Positions 9,617 to 18,295 of a DNA stretch of 64,000 nt are shown piece after piece. Numbering within the stretch: position 1 is the stretch's first letter; every line of letters begins with the position of its first letter. Source of the stretch: Chromobacterium alkanivorans. Its GTDB lineage: Bacteria; Pseudomonadota; Gammaproteobacteria; Burkholderiales; Chromobacteriaceae. Both the position numbers and the translations under genes were made by a program. The stretch spans positions 248,001 through 312,000 of the forward strand of contig NZ_JAFHKL010000004.1 of assembly GCF_016937655.1 (NCBI RefSeq), read 5' to 3'. The notes beneath the pieces were generated by a model. It saw only the letters and a program-made list of their open reading frames with translations, had not been told where the DNA came from and searched no databases.

Positions 9617-9722
9617 GGGGACTCCAGACTGGGGTGGCGAGGAAGGCTCAGGGTAAGGTCGACAACCCGCCGGGCGCAAGGCGCGACAAGCGCCGATTTA
9701 CATTAATAAATACATTCACTAT

Positions 9723-9735
9723 ATGGATAATCCAT
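9723..9735. promoter_or_regulatory. Palindromic candidate operator between divergent genes
   Basis: ATGGAT-A-ATCCAT is a perfect 13-bp inverted repeat in the AT-rich centre of the 239-bp region between the GltB-like gene (minus) and the PhyH gene (plus). Its position, about 110 bp from either start, suits a shared regulator. TATGGATA also occurs in the sbp upstream region near 18075, which may be chance. Confidence 0.35.
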
Positions 9736-9855
9736 CACCTGACCTAAAGGCCGGCTCCACAAACACGACGACTATCCGGAAGATAACATCGCTCGACATC
9801 CACACCGCCGCGGCCCGGCCGCCGGTTCATTAGATAAAACGATGGAACCCAAGAC

Positions 9856-10743
9856 ATGCCCAGCCTGCAACGCTTCCGCCCGGACACCGCGCCGGAAACC
9901 CTGATCGCCGCGCTCGAACAAGACGGCGGCATCGTGATAGAACATCTGTTGACCCCGGAAGGCCTGGCGCAGTTCCGCGCCCAGCTGCAACCGCTGCTGG
10001 ACCGCTCCGCCCCCTGTCAGGGCGATTTCTACGGCTACGCCACTCGTCGGATCAGCGGCCTGATCGAACGCGTGCCAGCCACCCGCGAGCTCGCCATCCA
10101 CCCCTTGATCCTGCAAGTGATGGACGCCTTCCTGCTGCGCGGCTGCCGCGAATACCAGCTCAACCTCACCCAGGCCATCAGCATAGGCCCCGGCGAACCG
10201 CGCCAATTCCTGCACAGCGACGACCTGATGTTCCCCGGCATCGCGCCCGGATCGGAAAAAATGATCAACTGCATGTACGCGCTGGACGACTTCACCGAGC
10301 ACAACGGCGCCACCTGCGTCGTGCCCGGCAGCCACCGCTGGCCGGAGCCGCGCGACCCCAGGCCGGAAGAAGTCATCAGCGCCGCCATGCCCGCCGGCTC
10401 GGTGCTGATCTACCTGGGCTCGCTGATCCACGGCGGCGGCGCCAACCAGACAAAGCAGCCGCGCACCGGCGTCGTCATCAGCTACAACCTGGGCTGGCTG
10501 CGCCAGGCGGAAAACCAATACCTCGCTGTTTCCCGGGAGCTGGCCCGCACGCTGCCGCCGCGGCTGCAACGGCTGCTGGGCTACTTCGTCCACGTGCCCA
10601 ACCTCGGCAGCATAGACGGCCGCGACCCAATCGAACTGCTGCGCGGGCAGCCGCCGGCGGACACCCTATTCCGCGAATTCCTGCCGGAGGAAATTATCCA
10701 GCCGCTGGCGGAAGCGCGCGCCGCCGCACTGCGCGCCGACTGA
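9856..10743 (+). CDS. Phytanoyl-CoA dioxygenase (PhyH) family protein
   Basis: This 295-residue protein belongs to the PhyH family of Fe(II)/2-oxoglutarate dioxygenases. The facial triad is visible: His120 and Asp122 in FLHSDD and distal His192 in SLIHGGG, with Arg203 (QPRTG) placed to bind 2-oxoglutarate. Bacterial members hydroxylate diverse small substrates, so no substrate can be named. It is transcribed divergently from the GltB-like gene, with a palindromic site between them. Downstream lies an interspersed repeat element, and no operon partner follows. Confidence 0.88.
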   Translation: MPSLQRFRPDTAPETLIAALEQDGGIVIEHLLTPEGLAQFRAQLQPLLDRSAPCQGDFYGYATRRISGLIERVPATRELAIHPLILQVMDAFLLRGCREYQLNLTQAISIGPGEPRQFLHSDDLMFPGIAPGSEKMINCMYALDDFTEHNGATCVVPGSHRWPEPRDPRPEEVISAAMPAGSVLIYLGSLIHGGGANQTKQPRTGVVISYNLGWLRQAENQYLAVSRELARTLPPRLQRLLGYFVHVPNLGSIDGRDPIELLRGQPPADTLFREFLPEEIIQPLAEARAAALRAD

Positions 10744-10830
10744 GACCTCCTTCACCACCGACATCCCGCCGCAACACCGCGGCGGGATGATGGACGATGT
10801 CGCGCGCCGGCCACCCGGCTGACGCGCCCT

Positions 10831-10975
10831 TAGAACGTGTTTACGATCTCGCGAGCTAAGGCGAGACAAGGCGAAAACGAGCGAAAAAGCGGAATGTACT
10901 CGTGGTACATGAGCATTTTGAGCTCGGTTTCAACGCCGTATCGCCGACACGCAGCAGAGCGTAAACAGGTTCGTA
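10831..10975 (+). repeat. 145-bp interspersed TIR element, copy A (subfamily 1)
   Basis: This is one of six copies of a family. It starts TTAGAACGTGTTTACGATCT and ends with the inverted match GTAAACAGGTTC. In the centre ATGTAC (10894-10899) and GTACAT (10905-10910) form a hairpin with a 5-base loop. It encodes no plausible protein. It ends only 28 bp before the start codon of the phosphoesterase gene, so it forms most of that gene's leader or promoter region. Confidence 0.9.
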
Positions 10976-11003
10976 CATGCTGGACCCCAGACAAGGACGC
11001 ATC

Positions 11004-12671
11004 ATGACCACCGCCGATGAGCAGGACCGCCCGCCGCAGACCGAAGCGGACGCCCCGCAAGACCCTTCCCGCCGCCGTCTGTTCGAAGGCCTGGCCGCCA
11101 TCGGCGCCAGCTGTGCGCTGCCCGCGGCAGCTGCGGCGACGCCATCCGGCCATCCACGCCGTGGCCAATTGGACGCCCTGCTCAAGGCCAATATCAAGAA
11201 CGTGGTGGTGATCTACCTGGAAAACCGCAGCTTCAACAACCTCTACGGCAACTTCCCCGGCGTGGCCAAACCGCTGAGCGCGGTCAGGCCGGAACAGGCG
11301 CAGCAACGCGACCGCGACGGCCGCCCGCTGTCCGGCCTGCCCAAGATCTGGGGCGGCCTGGTGCCCACCGGCCAGACCGTGGCCGGCAAGCGCTACTTCA
11401 TCGAGGAAAAAGACATCCAGGGTCTGCCCAATGCGCCGTTCCCGCTGAAGGATGCCGAAGGCCAGCCCTTGCCGGAGGCGGTGATCACCCGCGACCTCTG
11501 CCATTTGTTCTATCACAACCAGATGCAGATCAACGACGGCCGCAACGACCAGTTCGTCGCTTGGGCCGATTCCGGCGCGCTGGTGATGGGCCACTACCCG
11601 GACACCGCGCGCACCCTCAATCAATGGCAGATCGCCCGCCGCTTCACCCTGTGCGACAACTTCTTCATGGCGGCCTTCGGCGGCTCCTACCTCAACCACC
11701 AGTTCCTGATCGCCGCGCGCACCCCGGAATACTTCAACGCCGCCAACACCCCCGCCAAGAAAAAAATCGCCGTGCTGGCCGACGGCCCCACCGGCCGCCA
11801 ACTGGCGCTGGACCCCAAGTCCCCGGCCTCGGCGCTGGACGGCCCGCCCAAATTCGTCAATAACGGCGCCATCACCCCGGACGGCTACGCGGTTAACACC
11901 ATGGCCCCGCCCTACCAACCCAGCTTCGTGCGGCCGGCGGAAGGCGGCGACAAACGCTACGCCGACCCGCAAGACCCCAGCACCCTGCCGCCGCAAAGCT
12001 ACCGCACCATCGGCGACTTGCTGTCCGAGAAGCACATCGGCTGGGCCTGGTACGGCGGCAGCTGGCAGGCGGCGCTGGACGGCAAGGGCGGCGGCGACGC
12101 GCCCAACTTCCAATATCATCACCAGCCCTTCAACTACTTCCACCAGTTCGCGCCCGGCAGCGCCGCCCGCGAGCGCCATCTGCTGGACGGCGGCCTGGGC
12201 GATAGCCCGATTTCCAACCGCTTCATCGCCGACGCCGTGGCCGGCAAACTGCCCGCGGTGGCCTTCTACAAACCGCAGGGGAATCTGAACATGCACGCCG
12301 GTTATTCCGATGTGGAGTCCGGCGACCGTCACGTGGCCAATGTGTTGCAGCATTTGATGAGCGGGCCGCAATGGAAGCACATGCTGGTGGTGATCACCCA
12401 TGACGAGAACGGTGGCTGGTGGGACCATGTGGCGCCGCCGCAGGGGGACCGCTGGGGGCCGGGTTCACGGATTCCGGCGATCATCGTGTCGCCGTTCGCC
12501 AAGCGCGGGCATGTGGATCACACCTTTTACGATACGACGTCCATCATCCGTTTCATCAGCCGGCTGCATGATTTGCCGGAACTAGAAGGGGTCAGCGCGC
12601 GCAATGCGGCGTTCCGCGCGCGCGGCGCGCAGCCGCCGGGGGATTTGACCGGGGCTTTGGTATTTGCGTGA
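11004..12671 (+). CDS. AcpA/phospholipase C-type phosphoesterase
   Basis: This 555-residue protein of the phosphoesterase family (PF04185) includes acid phosphatase AcpA and non-specific phospholipases C. Catalytic motifs are ENRSFNNLYGNFPG (nucleophile region, ~residues 73-86), the NDQFVAWADSGALVMGHY segment and the metal-binding THDENGGWWDHVAPP near residue 470. SRRRLFEGLAAIGAS near residue 22 is a twin-arginine signal, with a 20-residue N-terminal extension before it, so Tat export is expected. ATG 11004 is chosen because AAGGA lies upstream at the right distance. Repeat copy A immediately precedes it. Whether it is a phosphomonoesterase or a phospholipase cannot be told from sequence. Confidence 0.88.
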   Translation: MTTADEQDRPPQTEADAPQDPSRRRLFEGLAAIGASCALPAAAAATPSGHPRRGQLDALLKANIKNVVVIYLENRSFNNLYGNFPGVAKPLSAVRPEQAQQRDRDGRPLSGLPKIWGGLVPTGQTVAGKRYFIEEKDIQGLPNAPFPLKDAEGQPLPEAVITRDLCHLFYHNQMQINDGRNDQFVAWADSGALVMGHYPDTARTLNQWQIARRFTLCDNFFMAAFGGSYLNHQFLIAARTPEYFNAANTPAKKKIAVLADGPTGRQLALDPKSPASALDGPPKFVNNGAITPDGYAVNTMAPPYQPSFVRPAEGGDKRYADPQDPSTLPPQSYRTIGDLLSEKHIGWAWYGGSWQAALDGKGGGDAPNFQYHHQPFNYFHQFAPGSAARERHLLDGGLGDSPISNRFIADAVAGKLPAVAFYKPQGNLNMHAGYSDVESGDRHVANVLQHLMSGPQWKHMLVVITHDENGGWWDHVAPPQGDRWGPGSRIPAIIVSPFAKRGHVDHTFYDTTSIIRFISRLHDLPELEGVSARNAAFRARGAQPPGDLTGALVFA

Positions 12672-12675
12672 GGCG

Positions 12676-12983
12676 GTTGTTGCATCCGCTTTGCGGATGA
12701 TGTTTCAAGAAGAAACCACGTAGCCGACGCGCCCCTAGTCCCTTCAAGCCTGCCGACGGGTGGCAGGCCCGAGGTCTTAAGCGGCTGCCTGTTCGAGCAG
12801 CGCGACGGTAGCGCGCTGCGAGTTCAGCCGCGCCTCGGGCCTGACGGGCCCCGGCGGGAAGCCGTAGGCCAGGCTTGCAGGGCGGCCTTTGGGGTGAAGG
12901 GGAATTTGGCCGCGCAAATTCCCCTTCCTGCCCGCCGGGCAGCCCCGGCAATGAAAATCATCATCCGCGCAGCGGATTCAAAA
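12676..12983. repeat. ~300-bp multi-hairpin element with terminal inverted repeats
   Basis: This non-coding segment carries stacked inverted repeats. Terminal hairpins are ATCCGC-ttt-GCGGAT (12684-12698) and ATCCGC-gca-GCGGAT (12963-12977); with their flanks they are inverted copies of each other. Between them lie GCCTGCC/GGCAGGC (12748-12768), GCAGCGCG/CGCGCTGC (~12795-12820) and a perfect 13-bp stem GAAGGGGAATTTG/CAAATTCCCCTTC (12896-12927). Reading frames through it give low-complexity products. It looks like a non-autonomous mobile element or a structured RNA, and its family was not identified. Confidence 0.65.
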
Positions 12984-13446
12984 CCCTCTCACCTAACCAA
13001 ACTCACCACGTCGCCTTGATCCACCCCTTTTCCTCGGCAACAATCCCAGCCTTGCTACGTCATTTGGCAGGCGCATGGAGGGAGAGTGTAATGCACTCAC
13101 CGGTTTGGGGTTCACTCGGTACGCCAATCCCGCTACGCGCTTGCCTAATCCTCACCCGCACACCTTGCTGAACCAGCCACACCGCCTTGACCCCAAGCAC
13201 TCCCTCAGGAACAATCCCCACGTTGCCGCCCACATGCGGCACACGGGATTGGCGTCTCGTTTCCGAAGTCGACAAGCCAACGCAGCATGCTGCGTTGGCT
13301 GCTTTATCCATGGCAAAGCCATTTTGGCAGGCGCATGGTGGGCTATAAGCCTGCACTTTCAACGATTTGATTTGTTTAGACGCCAATCCTGCTCCCTCCG
13401 ACTTGGGATCAGGTGCTTCATCTTGTGTCATTACAGGAGAAACACC
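12984..13446. other. Intergenic region with partial internal duplication
   Basis: This 463-bp stretch upstream of the orphan gene is less GC-rich than its surroundings. TTTGGCAGGCGCATGG occurs twice (near 13061 and 13322). A 123-codon frame on the minus strand (13431 to 13060) is open, but it has no ribosome binding site and no recognisable motif. CAACGCAGCATGCTGCGTTG near 13280 is a perfect palindrome. It is best read as a remnant region. Confidence 0.5.
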
Positions 13447-13896
13447 ATGCAACATCCTCAAAACTTTCCCCGTCGCCGCCGTTACAAACTGCACTCGCTG
13501 GAGCAACAGGAAGCTTTGCTTCCCTTTGTTCGCTTCTGCCCCGGCCGCACCTATGCGCATTATTGGCAAATGCCCGCGCCCAGTAAGGACTACCCCGCCA
13601 ATGTCATCTATGGCCGCGAATGCGCGGCTCACCTGCTGCAATGGCTGAAGGACAATCGGGAATACGTCGGCAAGGGCCTGCTCAGCCGTGTCGCCCGCGA
13701 CATCGATTTTGACCACCGCGATGGACGCGGTCAGTGGATGGGGTTCTTCAACTATCTGGAAATCATCATGCTGCTGGGCGCGGACCGGGTCCGGGTCTAT
13801 CGCCATGTGGATAGCCAACACCAGCTCTACCTGGCGCTGGGACAACGGCTCAAGCTGGAAGCGCGTTTCCGCCGCATCCGCCTGCGCAATCGCTGA
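13447..13896 (+). CDS. Hypothetical protein, orphan
   Basis: This 149-residue basic protein has no signal peptide or membrane segment and I do not recognise its family. It starts MQHPQNFPRRRRYKLHSLEQQ and ends in an arginine-rich tail (RFRRIRLRNR), so nucleic-acid contact is possible. Mid-protein aromatic residues (FCPGRTYAHYW, WMGFFNYLE) suggest a folded alpha/beta domain. AGGAG eight bases upstream of ATG 13447 supports the start. It sits alone between repeat elements, in sequence less GC-rich than its neighbours, which hints at recent acquisition. Confidence 0.65.
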   Translation: MQHPQNFPRRRRYKLHSLEQQEALLPFVRFCPGRTYAHYWQMPAPSKDYPANVIYGRECAAHLLQWLKDNREYVGKGLLSRVARDIDFDHRDGRGQWMGFFNYLEIIMLLGADRVRVYRHVDSQHQLYLALGQRLKLEARFRRIRLRNR

Positions 13897-13904
13897 CCCT
13901 AGCT

Positions 13905-13980
13905 GGTGGGTATCACTGTGCTCCACCCACCCTACGGCGGGGGATTTGTAGGGTGGGTGGAGCCGCAGGCGATACCCACC
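13905..13980. repeat. 76-bp palindromic repeat, unit 1
   Basis: The left arm GGTGGGTATC...CCACCCACCCTAC (13905-13935) pairs with GTAGGGTGGGTGG...GATACCCACC (13948-13980) across a 12-base loop, with a few mismatches. It resembles REP-like palindromes often seen downstream of proteobacterial genes. It begins 8 bp after the orphan gene's stop. Confidence 0.85.
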
Positions 13981-14028
13981 AAAAACCCCGCCATCGAAAC
14001 CCAAGGATGGATTCCGCCGCATATCTGC

Positions 14029-14104
14029 GTGGGTATCGCTGCGCTCCACCCACCCTACAGCAGGAGGATTTGTAGGGTGGGTGGAGCCGTAGGCGATACC
14101 CACC
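14029..14104. repeat. 76-bp palindromic repeat, unit 2
   Basis: A second copy of the same palindrome in the same orientation, 48 bp after unit 1. Its arms are nearly perfect, and differences from unit 1 lie mainly at arm mismatches and in the loop. The two units make a tandem inverted-repeat pair as in bacterial interspersed mosaic elements. Confidence 0.85.
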
Positions 14105-14132
14105 AACAAGCTAGACCAACCATCGTTCCAAC

Positions 14133-14163
14133 AAAAAACGCCCCGGAAACCGGGGCGTTTTGA
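14133..14163. terminator. Bidirectional rho-independent terminator downstream of cysA
   Basis: The stem AAAACGCCCCGG / CCGGGGCGTTTT has a 3-base loop (14135-14161) and is flanked by an A run on the left and T run on the right. It lies 18 bp past the cysA stop on the minus strand and can also stop plus-strand transcription from the orphan gene. Confidence 0.88.
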
Positions 14164-14180
14164 ATGAAGACGACAAGCGC

Positions 14181-15257
14181 TCAGATCACGTAATCCTGAC
14201 CTTCCGGTTTGGCGAACACCGACAGCTTCTTCGGCGTCACGTACAGGCTGTCGCCGGGCAATACCCCCAGCTCGCGGTAGCGCTCCTTGCTCACCGCCGC
14301 CTCGATGCTCTGGCCGTCGGCCTGCACCAGCTCCACCCGCACAATGGGCCCCACCGCGTGGATATGCTCCACCGTGCCCTGCGCCAGCGCGCCGTCGGCG
14401 TGGCGCGACAGGTCCAGATCATGCGGGCGCACATAGGCCACCGCCTCGTCGCCGCTGGCCAGGCTCAGCCCTTCCAGCGCATGAGCGTAGCCGCCGATCT
14501 GCAACTGGCCGCGCTCGATGCGGCCGTGGAACAGGTTCACATCGCCCAGGAACTGGGTGACGAAGGGGGTGGCCGGGTTTTCGTAGATGTCGTCCGGACG
14601 GCCCACTTGCTCGATGTGGCCGTGGTCCATCACCACTACCCGGTCCGACACTTCCAGCGCTTCTTCCTGATCGTGGGTGACGAACACGCTGGTGATGTGC
14701 ATATCGTTGTGCAGATCGCGCAGCCAGCGGCGCAAGTCCTTGCGCACCTTGGCGTCCAGCGCGCCGAAGGGTTCGTCCAGCAGCAGCACCTTGGGCTCCA
14801 CCGCCAGCGAACGCGCCAGCGCGATGCGCTGACGCTGGCCGCCGGACAGCTGGCCGGGATAGGCGTCCGCCAACCAGTCCAGCTGCACCATTTTCAGCAG
14901 CTGCATCACTTTGTCGCGGATCTCGTCCTTGCCGGGCCGGCTCTTGCGCGGTTTGACGCTGAGGCCGAAGGCCACGTTGTCGAACACCGTCATGTGGCGG
15001 AACAGCGCGTAATGCTGGAACACGAAGCCCACTTCGCGCTCGGCCACGTGGGTGTGGGTGGCGTCGGCGCCGGCAAACAGCACCTGTCCGGCGTCCGGCT
15101 GTTCCAGGCCGGCGATGATGCGCAGCAAGGTGGTCTTGCCGCAGCCGGACGGCCCCAGCAGCGCCAGCAGTTCGCCGGCCTCCACGTTGAGGCTGACATT
15201 GTCCAGCGCGACGAAGTCGCCGAACTGCTTGCGGATATTGCGGATTTCTATGCTCAT
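14181..15257 (-). CDS. cysA: Sulfate/thiosulfate import ATP-binding protein CysA
   Basis: This 358-residue ATPase energises the sulfate/thiosulfate importer. The ABC domain has Walker [10 protein letters not shown] (35-43), signature LSGGQRQR (137-144) and Walker B LLLDEP (158-163). Residues ~240-350 form the TOBE-type regulatory domain of CysA proteins ([13 protein letters not shown] and following). The start at 15257 overlaps the cysW stop by ATGA, pointing to translational coupling. It is the last gene of the sbp-cysT-cysW-cysA operon and is followed by a strong terminator. CysB-type activation under sulfur limitation is expected from other proteobacteria. Confidence 0.96.
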   Translation of the reverse strand: MSIEIRNIRKQFGDFVALDNVSLNVEAGELLALLGPSGCGKTTLLRIIAGLEQPDAGQVLFAGADATHTHVAEREVGFVFQHYALFRHMTVFDNVAFGLSVKPRKSRPGKDEIRDKVMQLLKMVQLDWLADAYPGQLSGGQRQRIALARSLAVEPKVLLLDEPFGALDAKVRKDLRRWLRDLHNDMHITSVFVTHDQEEALEVSDRVVVMDHGHIEQVGRPDDIYENPATPFVTQFLGDVNLFHGRIERGQLQIGGYAHALEGLSLASGDEAVAYVRPHDLDLSRHADGALAQGTVEHIHAVGPIVRVELVQADGQSIEAAVSKERYRELGVLPGDSLYVTPKKLSVFAKPEGQDYVI

Positions 15258-16150
15258 GCGGGCTGGTCCTTGGCTATGGCGCGGCCGGCGGCGGCCAGGC
15301 GAGCGGCCGCGCTGCGTTCCGCGGCGGCGTCGCTCTGTCGCGCCATCCGCCACTCCACCAGGCTCTTGACGCCCAGGGTCACCAGGGCGAGGAAGGCCAA
15401 TAGCGAAGCGCAGGCGAAGGCGCCGACGAAGTTGTACTCGTTGTACAGGATTTCCACGTGCAGCGGAATGGTGTTGGTCTGGCCGCGAATATGGCCGGAA
15501 ACCACGCTCACCGCGCCGAATTCCCCCATCGCGCGGGCATTGGTCAGGATCACGCCGTAGAGCAGGCCCCATTTGACGTTGGGCAGGGTCACGCGCCAGA
15601 AGGTCTGCCAGCCGGAAGCGCCCAACACCAGCGCCGCCTGCTCCTCGTCCGCGCCCTGGGCCTGCATCAGCGGGATCAACTCGCGGGCCACGAAGGGGAA
15701 GGTGACGAAGACGGTGGCCAGCACGATGCCGGGCACGGCGAAGATCACTTGCAGGCCGTGCTGTTGCAGCCAGCCGCCCAGCGCGGTGTTGACGCCGAAC
15801 AAGAGCACGTACATCAGGCCGGCCACCACCGGCGACACCGCGAACGGCAGGTCGATCAGCGTGGTCAGGAAGCTCTTGCCGCGGAATTCGAAGCGGGCGA
15901 TGGCCCAGGCGGCCGCCACGCCGAACACCAGGTTCAACGGCACGGCGATGACGGCCGCGGTCAGCGTCAGCTTGATCGCCGCCAGCGCGTCCGGTTCGGT
16001 CAGCGCGGCCAGGTACAAGTCCCAGCCCTTGCGGAAGGCTTCCCAGAACACCGCCAGCAGCGGCACTAGCAGGAACAGGAACAGGAAGGCCAGGGCCAGG
16101 CCGGTCAGCAGATAGCGCACCAGGCGCGATTCAGTGGTCAGGCTTTGCAT
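15254..16150 (-). CDS. cysW: Sulfate/thiosulfate ABC transporter permease CysW
   Basis: This 298-residue inner-membrane permease has about six membrane segments and pairs with CysT to form the sulfate channel. The EAA loop [23 protein letters not shown] (~residues 185-207) and [25 protein letters not shown] are characteristic of CysW rather than CysT. It ends with an unusual alanine-rich 25-residue cytoplasmic tail ([19 protein letters not shown]). It overlaps cysA by 4 bp and starts 1 bp after the cysT stop. Confidence 0.95.
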   Translation of the reverse strand: MQSLTTESRLVRYLLTGLALAFLFLFLLVPLLAVFWEAFRKGWDLYLAALTEPDALAAIKLTLTAAVIAVPLNLVFGVAAAWAIARFEFRGKSFLTTLIDLPFAVSPVVAGLMYVLLFGVNTALGGWLQQHGLQVIFAVPGIVLATVFVTFPFVARELIPLMQAQGADEEQAALVLGASGWQTFWRVTLPNVKWGLLYGVILTNARAMGEFGAVSVVSGHIRGQTNTIPLHVEILYNEYNFVGAFACASLLAFLALVTLGVKSLVEWRMARQSDAAAERSAAARLAAAGRAIAKDQPA

Positions 16151-16151
16151 G

Positions 16152-17009
16152 TCATTTACCCGCGCCGTGGCGGCGCGCGGCCCACCATTGAATGAGGTTG
16201 ATGGCGAACAGGAACAGGAAGGAGATGGCCAGCATCACCAGCGCCACCGCCACCGCGCCGTGCTGATCGAACTGGTCCAGCTTGGCGGCGATGATTAACG
16301 GGGCAATTTCCGACACCATGGGGATATTGCCGGCGATGAAGATCACCGAGCCGTACTCGCCGGTGGCGCGGGCGAAGGCCATCGCGCCGCCGGTGATCAA
16401 GGCCGGCAGCGCCGCCGGGAAGATCACGCGCCGGAAGATGTCCCAGCGCCCGGCGCCCAGACAGGTGGCGGCTTCTTCCAGCTCGCGCTCCAGGTCTTCC
16501 AGCACCGGCTGCACCGTGCGTACCACGAAGGGCAGGCCGATGAAGGTCAGCGCGACGATGATGCCCAGCGGGGTGAACGACACTTTCAGGCCCAGCGGTT
16601 CCAGGTATTGGCCTATCCAGCCGTTGGGCGCGTACAGCGTGGTCAGCGCGATGCCGGCCACCGCGGTGGGCAGCGCGAACGGCAGGTCCACCAGCGCGTC
16701 GATCAAGCGCTTGCCGGGAAAGCGGTAGCGCACCAGCACCCAGGCCACCAGGAAGCCGAACAGCAGATTGATCAGCGCGGCGATGCCGGCGGAGACGAAG
16801 GACAGGCGGATGGCGGCCATCACGCGTTCATGGGCCACCGCGTCGACGAAGGCCGCCCAGCCCATGCCGTGCGCGGACCACAGCAGCGCGGCGAAGGGCA
16901 GCAGCACGATCAGGCCCAGCCAGAACAGGGTGATGCCGAATGACAGGCCGAAGCCGGGCAGCACCGAATGGCGCTTGTTGATCAGATTGAAGCCACTGGC
17001 CGCCATCAT
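16152..17009 (-). CDS. cysT: Sulfate/thiosulfate ABC transporter permease CysT (CysU)
   Basis: This 285-residue permease is the second membrane subunit of the sulfate importer. The N-terminal segment [19 protein letters not shown] is typical of CysT, as is the EAA loop [19 protein letters not shown] and the conserved [15 protein letters not shown]. Two start codons lie next to each other (MM); the choice changes the protein by one residue. It follows sbp after 4 bp and precedes cysW, so the four genes form one transcription unit. Confidence 0.95.
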   Translation of the reverse strand: MMAASGFNLINKRHSVLPGFGLSFGITLFWLGLIVLLPFAALLWSAHGMGWAAFVDAVAHERVMAAIRLSFVSAGIAALINLLFGFLVAWVLVRYRFPGKRLIDALVDLPFALPTAVAGIALTTLYAPNGWIGQYLEPLGLKVSFTPLGIIVALTFIGLPFVVRTVQPVLEDLERELEEAATCLGAGRWDIFRRVIFPAALPALITGGAMAFARATGEYGSVIFIAGNIPMVSEIAPLIIAAKLDQFDQHGAVAVALVMLAISFLFLFAINLIQWWAARRHGAGK

Positions 17010-17013
17010 GCGC

Positions 17014-18006
17014 TCATTTCTTGCTGAAGATCTGGTCGAAGCTGCCGCCGTCGGCGAAGTGCTTCTGATTGACCGCGGCCCAGGAGCCGAACACGCTGGC
17101 CACGGTAAAGGTCTTCACCGCCGGGAAGCGGGCAGCGAACTGCTTGGCCACCGCCGGGTCCTGCGGGCGCAGGTAGTTGTCGGCGGCCAGCTTCTGGCCT
17201 TCCGGGCTCCACAGATATTGCAGATAGGCTTCCGCCTGCTTGCGGCTGCCCTTGCGGTCCACCACCTTGTCCACCACCGACACCGGGTTCTCCGCCAGCA
17301 CCGACAGGCTGGGGTAGACCAGCTCGAAACCGCCGCGGCCGAATTCGCGGGCGATCATTTCCGCCTCGTTCTCGAAGGTCACCAACACGTCGCCAATCTG
17401 GCGCTGCATGAAGGTGGTGGTGGCGGCGCGGCCGCCGCCGTCCAACACTGGTACATTCTTGAAGATTTTCCCCACCAGATCCTGAGCCTTGGCCTCGTTG
17501 CCGCCCTGCTGCTTCAAGGCATAGCCCCAGGCCGCCAGATAGCTGTAGCGGCCGTTGCCGGAGGTTTTGGGATTGGGAATCACCACCTTGAGGCCGGGCT
17601 TGGCCAGGTCGCTCCAGTCGCGCACTTGCTGCGGATTTCCCTTGCGCACCAGGAACACGATGGTGGAGGTGAACGGCACCGCGTGGTTGGGCAGACGACT
17701 GGCCCAGTTGGCCGGCAGCAGACCCTTGCCGGCCAACAAATCGATGTCGGTGGCCTGGTTCATGGTGATCACGTCGGCGGCCAGACCGTTGGCCACCGCC
17801 AGCGCCTGCTTGCTGGAGCCGCCGTGCGACTGTTGCAGGGTGACGGTTTCGCCGGTCTTGGCCTTATAGGCTTTCTGGAAGGCCGGGTTGTAGTCCTTGT
17901 AGAAGTCGCGCATCACGTCGTAGGACACGTTGAGCAGGGTGGCGTCGGCCAGCGCGGAGCCGGACGCGGCCAGCAACAGGGCGGCCAGAGCAAGGCGGAG
18001 CTTCAT
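17014..18006 (-). CDS. sbp: Periplasmic sulfate-binding protein
   Basis: This 330-residue periplasmic receptor delivers sulfate (possibly thiosulfate) to CysTW. A Sec signal peptide ends near residue 20 ([17 protein letters not shown]). The Sbp signature [17 protein letters not shown], the [11 protein letters not shown] anion loop and [19 protein letters not shown] are all present. The start at 18006 is chosen because it begins the signal peptide directly and AAGG lies eight bases upstream. An earlier in-frame codon would put 17 extra residues before the signal. It is the first gene of the operon. Confidence 0.95.
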   Translation of the reverse strand: MKLRLALAALLLAASGSALADATLLNVSYDVMRDFYKDYNPAFQKAYKAKTGETVTLQQSHGGSSKQALAVANGLAADVITMNQATDIDLLAGKGLLPANWASRLPNHAVPFTSTIVFLVRKGNPQQVRDWSDLAKPGLKVVIPNPKTSGNGRYSYLAAWGYALKQQGGNEAKAQDLVGKIFKNVPVLDGGGRAATTTFMQRQIGDVLVTFENEAEMIAREFGRGGFELVYPSLSVLAENPVSVVDKVVDRKGSRKQAEAYLQYLWSPEGQKLAADNYLRPQDPAVAKQFAARFPAVKTFTVASVFGSWAAVNQKHFADGGSFDQIFSKK

Positions 18007-18150
18007 GGACAGACCTTTTCTTAAGGAGTAATCGGCGATGTTCCCGACTATACCCAAGGACTGTTATATCCATAAATAATATTGTGAAATACCTTTATCC
18101 CTCAATCATCTAACAAGACCCTCCCATTTCCCTGACCTCCCATCACGCTT
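18007..18150 (-). promoter_or_regulatory. AT-rich control region of the sulfate operon
   Basis: This is markedly AT-rich against the GC-rich background, especially 18060-18100, which reads TTATTTATGGATATAACAG on the minus strand. Such AT-rich stretches upstream of sbp/cys genes are usual binding regions for CysB-family activators, but no site can be proven by eye. It is bounded upstream by repeat copy B. Confidence 0.45.
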
Positions 18151-18295
18151 TAGAACGTGTTTACGATCTCGCGAGCAAGAGCGAGACAAGGCGAAAACCG
18201 CTGAGAAAGCGGAATGTACGAGTGGTACATGAGCATTTCGAAACGGGTTTCAACGCCGTATCGCCGCAGCGCAGCAGATCGTAAACAGGTTCTTA
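18151..18295 (+). repeat. 145-bp interspersed TIR element, copy B (subfamily 1)
   Basis: This intact copy has 5' end TAGAACGTGTTTACGATCT and 3' end AGATCGTAAACAGGTTCTTA, which are near-perfect inverted repeats. The central hairpin ATGTAC-gagtg-GTACAT is present. It lies between the divergent sbp and mscS-like genes, upstream of both. Its minus strand is open for about 45 codons, but this frame is not kept in all copies and is judged non-coding. Confidence 0.92.

Noticed and set aside
12592-12951. A 119-codon minus-strand frame across the multi-hairpin element
   Set aside because: It starts inside the element, overlaps the end of the phosphoesterase gene in antisense, and encodes a low-complexity Arg/Ala/Pro-rich peptide as expected from GC-rich hairpins.
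13060-13431. A 123-codon minus-strand gene with a Cys-containing segment (SPPCACQNG)
   Set aside because: No Shine-Dalgarno sequence, no recognisable domain, and the well-supported plus-strand gene begins 16 bp away in the opposite direction. It is listed only as part of the remnant region.
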